From: an uncultured Atopobium sp.
Lineage (GTDB): Bacteria > Actinomycetota > Coriobacteriia > Coriobacteriales > Atopobiaceae
NCBI GenBank assembly: GCA_916720465.1
Contig: CAKARF010000047.1
Coordinates: 1 to 6,982 of the forward strand
Direction: 5' to 3'
DNA: 6,982 bases
The notes under the pieces were generated by a model. It did no database searches and was not told the DNA's origin. It worked only from the letters and a program-made list of their open reading frames with translations. Below, in pieces: positions 4,641 through 6,982 of this stretch (the stretch's first letter is position 1; the number at the start of each line of letters is the position of its first letter). The position numbers and the translations under genes were made by a program.

Positions 4641-5219
4641 CTATCCCTCACAACGAACAAGTACATCAACTTGAGCAATACCATAGCGCTTACTCTTAGA
4701 AAGCTCAAAGTTGTCAAGAGAAACTGAATCTGATTTGTGACTATGTTCGTACACTACCACAGCATCTTCTGTCAGACTTCCCTGCTGGATTAAATCTCTG
4801 AGTAGCTTGGACACTACTTCAGCTTCAACGGCATAAGGCGGGTCCAAAAATACCACGTCAAAAGGAGCTCCAAATAGCTGGGATGACTCAGCAAGACGCG
4901 CAGTATCACCACAGATAACACTCATCTCAGAGGAGGCTACACCAAGTGACTTAGCCGTACGCTTAATGCGCTCACATGTCTTTCTGTCTTTATCAACAAA
5001 GGTAGCGTACAGTGCGCCTCTAGAAAGCAACTCAAAGCCCATAGCACCCGAGCCTGCAAAAGCATCAAGCACTCTAGACTCACTGAGGTCAAGACCGCGA
5101 GAAGCCAAGATGGAACTTGCAATGGCCTCGCGCGTACGATCAGTGGTTGGTCGCGTAGTCCCCTTGCCATCAGGGGCCTCAATTGCACGACCTTTCCATT
5201 TTCCACCAACAATCCTCAT
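4641..5219 (-). CDS. rsmD: 16S rRNA (guanine(966)-N(2))-methyltransferase RsmD
   Basis: RsmD methylates N2 of G966 of 16S rRNA (E. coli numbering), in the small-subunit head near the P site, using S-adenosylmethionine. The 192 residues match the family. The N terminus RIVGGKWKGR (2-11) and RPTTDRTREAI (23-33) are RsmD hallmarks. The SAM-binding motif I is LDAFAGSGAMGFE at 51-63, the acidic residue of motif II is in FVDKD (74-78), and the catalytic motif IV DPPY is at 126-129. The closing KRYGIAQVDVL is also typical. The ATG at 5219 is 50 bases past the recG stop. The ribosome site is weak: a GGTGG lies in the loop of a small possible hairpin just before the start. I see no promoter in the gap, so it is probably cotranscribed with recG and coaD. 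Confidence 0.96.
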   Translation of the reverse strand: MRIVGGKWKGRAIEAPDGKGTTRPTTDRTREAIASSILASRGLDLSESRVLDAFAGSGAMGFELLSRGALYATFVDKDRKTCERIKRTAKSLGVASSEMSVICGDTARLAESSQLFGAPFDVVFLDPPYAVEAEVVSKLLRDLIQQGSLTEDAVVVYEHSHKSDSVSLDNFELSKSKRYGIAQVDVLVRCEG

Positions 5220-5269
5220 GGGTTTCTCGCCACCAAACCTATCTTGTACTGTAGTTTACCTGCGGGTTA

Positions 5270-6982
5270 TTACTTATAGCCAAGCTCTTCAAAGTAGATG
5301 CCAAAGCGGTCTTTTGCCTCAATTCCCAAGGTAGCATAGGCATCGCTCGTAAGATTTGGATCCTGTGCCGTAATTGCCAGAGCGTCCATGTGGGCTGCCT
5401 CAATAAGATCTGCGTCTGCATAGAGGTCAGAAATCTTGAGCGTAGTGCCGCCGGACTGACGGTACCCCAAAGTTTCTCCCTCGTGCCTAAGTTCCAGGTC
5501 AAGCTCTGCCAAGCGCGCACCATCAGAGGTTTGCTCAAGGGCGGCCAAACGCTTTCTTGCGGTAGAGCCTCGTTTGGCGTTGCTAGCAAGATAGACAGTT
5601 CCTGGGAAGTCTCCTCGACCAACACGGCCTCTGAGCTGGTGCAGCGTTGCCAAACCAAAACGGTCAGCATTAAAGACAACCATGACCGTAGCGTTAGGAA
5701 CGTCAACGCCAACCTCAATGACGGTTGTGGAGACCAAAATCTGCGTCTTATTTGCGCCGAACTTTTCCATAACCTGATCTTTTTGTGTCTCAGGCAATCT
5801 ACCTGTCAAAAGATCGCAGGTAAAGTCCTTGAAAACGGTCTTTGAGAGCTCCTCGTATACACGAGTGGCGCTGTAGAGCTTGCCGTTGGTACGAGCAGCC
5901 TCAGGAACATCTTCAAGCTCTTCTTCAGAATCACTTGGGTCAATTAAAGGGCAAACCAAATACGCCTGGTGACCAGCCTGAACAGCCTCTGTCACAGCAG
6001 CATATGCTTGGTCAAGGTTTTCTGGCACACACAGTTTGGTGGTAACGCCAGCGCCTGCCTTTGGTCTTTTGGTAATGCGAGACGTATCAACGTCTCCGTA
6101 CAAAGAAAGCGCCAGCGTACGCGGAATAGGCGTTGCACTCATGGCGAGAAGATCTACGCCTTGTCCTTTTTTACGCAACGCCGTTCTCTGATCAACACCA
6201 AAACGATGCTGCTCGTCAACAACGGCAAGGGTGAGCTGCTTAAATACCACGCGATCTGAGAGAAGCGCAGTGGTACCAAAGACAACGGACAAAGAACCGT
6301 CGGCTAGGCAAAGTTCAATCTGTTGCCTCTCTTCTTCTGAAGTAGACCCCGTAATAAGAGCCCACGTAATTCCCGCAAGTGAAAGCAAAGGGCCAATCTT
6401 TTGAGCATACTGCTGAGCAAGAACCGAGGTAGGAGCCATCACGGCAGCCTGAGTTGAAGAATCTGCAGATGCAGCCAAAGCAACGGCGGCGACGGCTGTT
6501 TTACCAGTACCAACGTCACCCAAAAGCAAACGATTCATGATGCGCGGCGTAGCCATGTCAGAAAGAATCTCTTGAGCAGCGTGGTTCTGCTCGGCAGTTA
6601 GAGCAAAAGGCAAAGCCTCAATCAGAGCCTTAACTTTAGGCCCGTCAATGATGTGCTCAAATGGCTTATGACCTGCAAGTTCAAGGTTTCTCCTGGCCAA
6701 AAGAGCAAGCTGCAAACTTAAGAGCTCATCAAAGGCAAGACGGCGACGAGCCTGTTCAGCTGCGTCCAAACTGGAGGGAAAATGAACCTCACGAAGCGCC
6801 GATGAAAGCGACATGAGGCGGTGCTTGGAGACAAGCTCTGAGGGCAGCCAATCACAGACGCTTCCCGTGTCCGCCAGAGCCGCTGACATAATGCGACGCA
6901 TCCATGCAGGGCTCACGCCCTCAGTAGCTGGGTGAACAGGAAGAATTGCTGCCTTTGAAGGAGCCTCTTTGGAGCGAGCTTC
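5270..6982 (-). CDS. recG: ATP-dependent DNA helicase RecG, 5' end outside window
   Basis: RecG is a superfamily 2 helicase that remodels stalled replication forks and branched recombination intermediates. The frame is open to the right edge, giving the last 570 residues; roughly the first 120-150 of a usual 690-730 are missing. The visible part begins at the end of the wedge domain (ILPVHPATEG). The helicase motifs then follow, numbered from the window edge: GDVGTGKT (Walker A) at 155-162, DEQH at 256-259, SATPIPRT at 282-289, STTVIEVGVDVPNA at 418-431 and QLRGRVGRG at 449-457. The RecG-specific TRG region at about 485-511 reads TSDGARLAELDLELR and LGYRQSG, with LRHEGE in place of LRGPGE, as I recall being typical of Actinobacteria. 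It ends in two successive TAA stops. A GTG at 6916 is internal, not the start. It appears to lead the recG-rsmD-coaD group. Confidence 0.97.
   Translation of the reverse strand, partial: EARSKEAPSKAAILPVHPATEGVSPAWMRRIMSAALADTGSVCDWLPSELVSKHRLMSLSSALREVHFPSSLDAAEQARRRLAFDELLSLQLALLARRNLELAGHKPFEHIIDGPKVKALIEALPFALTAEQNHAAQEILSDMATPRIMNRLLLGDVGTGKTAVAAVALAASADSSTQAAVMAPTSVLAQQYAQKIGPLLSLAGITWALITGSTSEEERQQIELCLADGSLSVVFGTTALLSDRVVFKQLTLAVVDEQHRFGVDQRTALRKKGQGVDLLAMSATPIPRTLALSLYGDVDTSRITKRPKAGAGVTTKLCVPENLDQAYAAVTEAVQAGHQAYLVCPLIDPSDSEEELEDVPEAARTNGKLYSATRVYEELSKTVFKDFTCDLLTGRLPETQKDQVMEKFGANKTQILVSTTVIEVGVDVPNATVMVVFNADRFGLATLHQLRGRVGRGDFPGTVYLASNAKRGSTARKRLAALEQTSDGARLAELDLELRHEGETLGYRQSGGTTLKISDLYADADLIEAAHMDALAITAQDPNLTSDAYATLGIEAKDRFGIYFEELGYK

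Noticed and set aside
5239..5718. 159-codon minus-strand frame within recG
   Set aside because: It is out of frame with RecG helicase motifs that read continuously through the region; its translation shows no domain.
6896..6916. GTG at 6916 as the start of recG
   Set aside because: The frame continues upstream to the window edge and encodes the conserved ILPVHPATEG wedge segment, so the true start is outside.
1..6982. Mobile elements, CRISPR arrays, tRNA or rRNA genes, defence or phage systems
   Set aside because: No repeats of the right spacing, no transposase- or integrase-like proteins and no RNA gene landmarks were visible on either strand; every long frame not listed as a gene is a shadow of a housekeeping gene.

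Overview
The window is a compact run of bacterial housekeeping genes, all read from the minus strand, with no mobile element, CRISPR array, tRNA, rRNA or phage gene that I can see. Base composition is moderate (roughly half G+C by eye) and the coding density is high. Gene content and protein details point to an actinobacterium of the class Coriobacteriia, most likely the Atopobium/Lancefieldella/Olsenella group. The evidence is a SepIVA (Rv2927c)-like coiled-coil gene beside a DUF177 gene and coaD, actinobacterial variants of RecG and CoaD motifs, and an unusually low G+C for that phylum. The genus is inference.

In transcription order (high to low coordinates) the layout is: recG (3' part only, running off the right edge), rsmD, coaD, a SepIVA/DivIVA-like coiled-coil gene, a DUF177/YceD gene, rpmF (59-codon ribosomal protein L32), plsX, acpP, rnc, and the first 122 codons of smc at the left edge. 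Gaps inside gene groups are 5 to 50 bases. Four longer gaps carry regulatory signals: 3997-4122 (candidate promoter with a dyad over its -10), 2777-2923 (extended -10 promoter with an inverted repeat, then a leader hairpin), 2521-2596 (a strong intrinsic terminator between rpmF and plsX) and 1368-1536 (plsX terminator, then a candidate acpP promoter flanked by an 8-bp inverted repeat).

The likely transcription units are recG-rsmD-coaD; the SepIVA-like gene with yceD, reading on into rpmF; rpmF from its own promoter, with plsX reached only by reading through the terminator; and acpP-rnc-smc. Functionally the block joins DNA repair (RecG), ribosome assembly (RsmD, DUF177, L32), RNA processing (RNase III), coenzyme A, acyl-carrier and phospholipid supply (CoaD makes the CoA precursor from which the AcpP prosthetic group derives; PlsX uses acyl-AcpP), envelope growth or septation (SepIVA-like) and chromosome organisation (SMC).

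I found no convincing new biological system. The items most worth a second look are an Asp-to-Asn change at an expected metal-ligand position of RNase III, the dyads at the rpmF and acpP promoters, the terminator separating rpmF from plsX, the short SepIVA-like protein, and the absence of the fab genes that usually lie between plsX and acpP.
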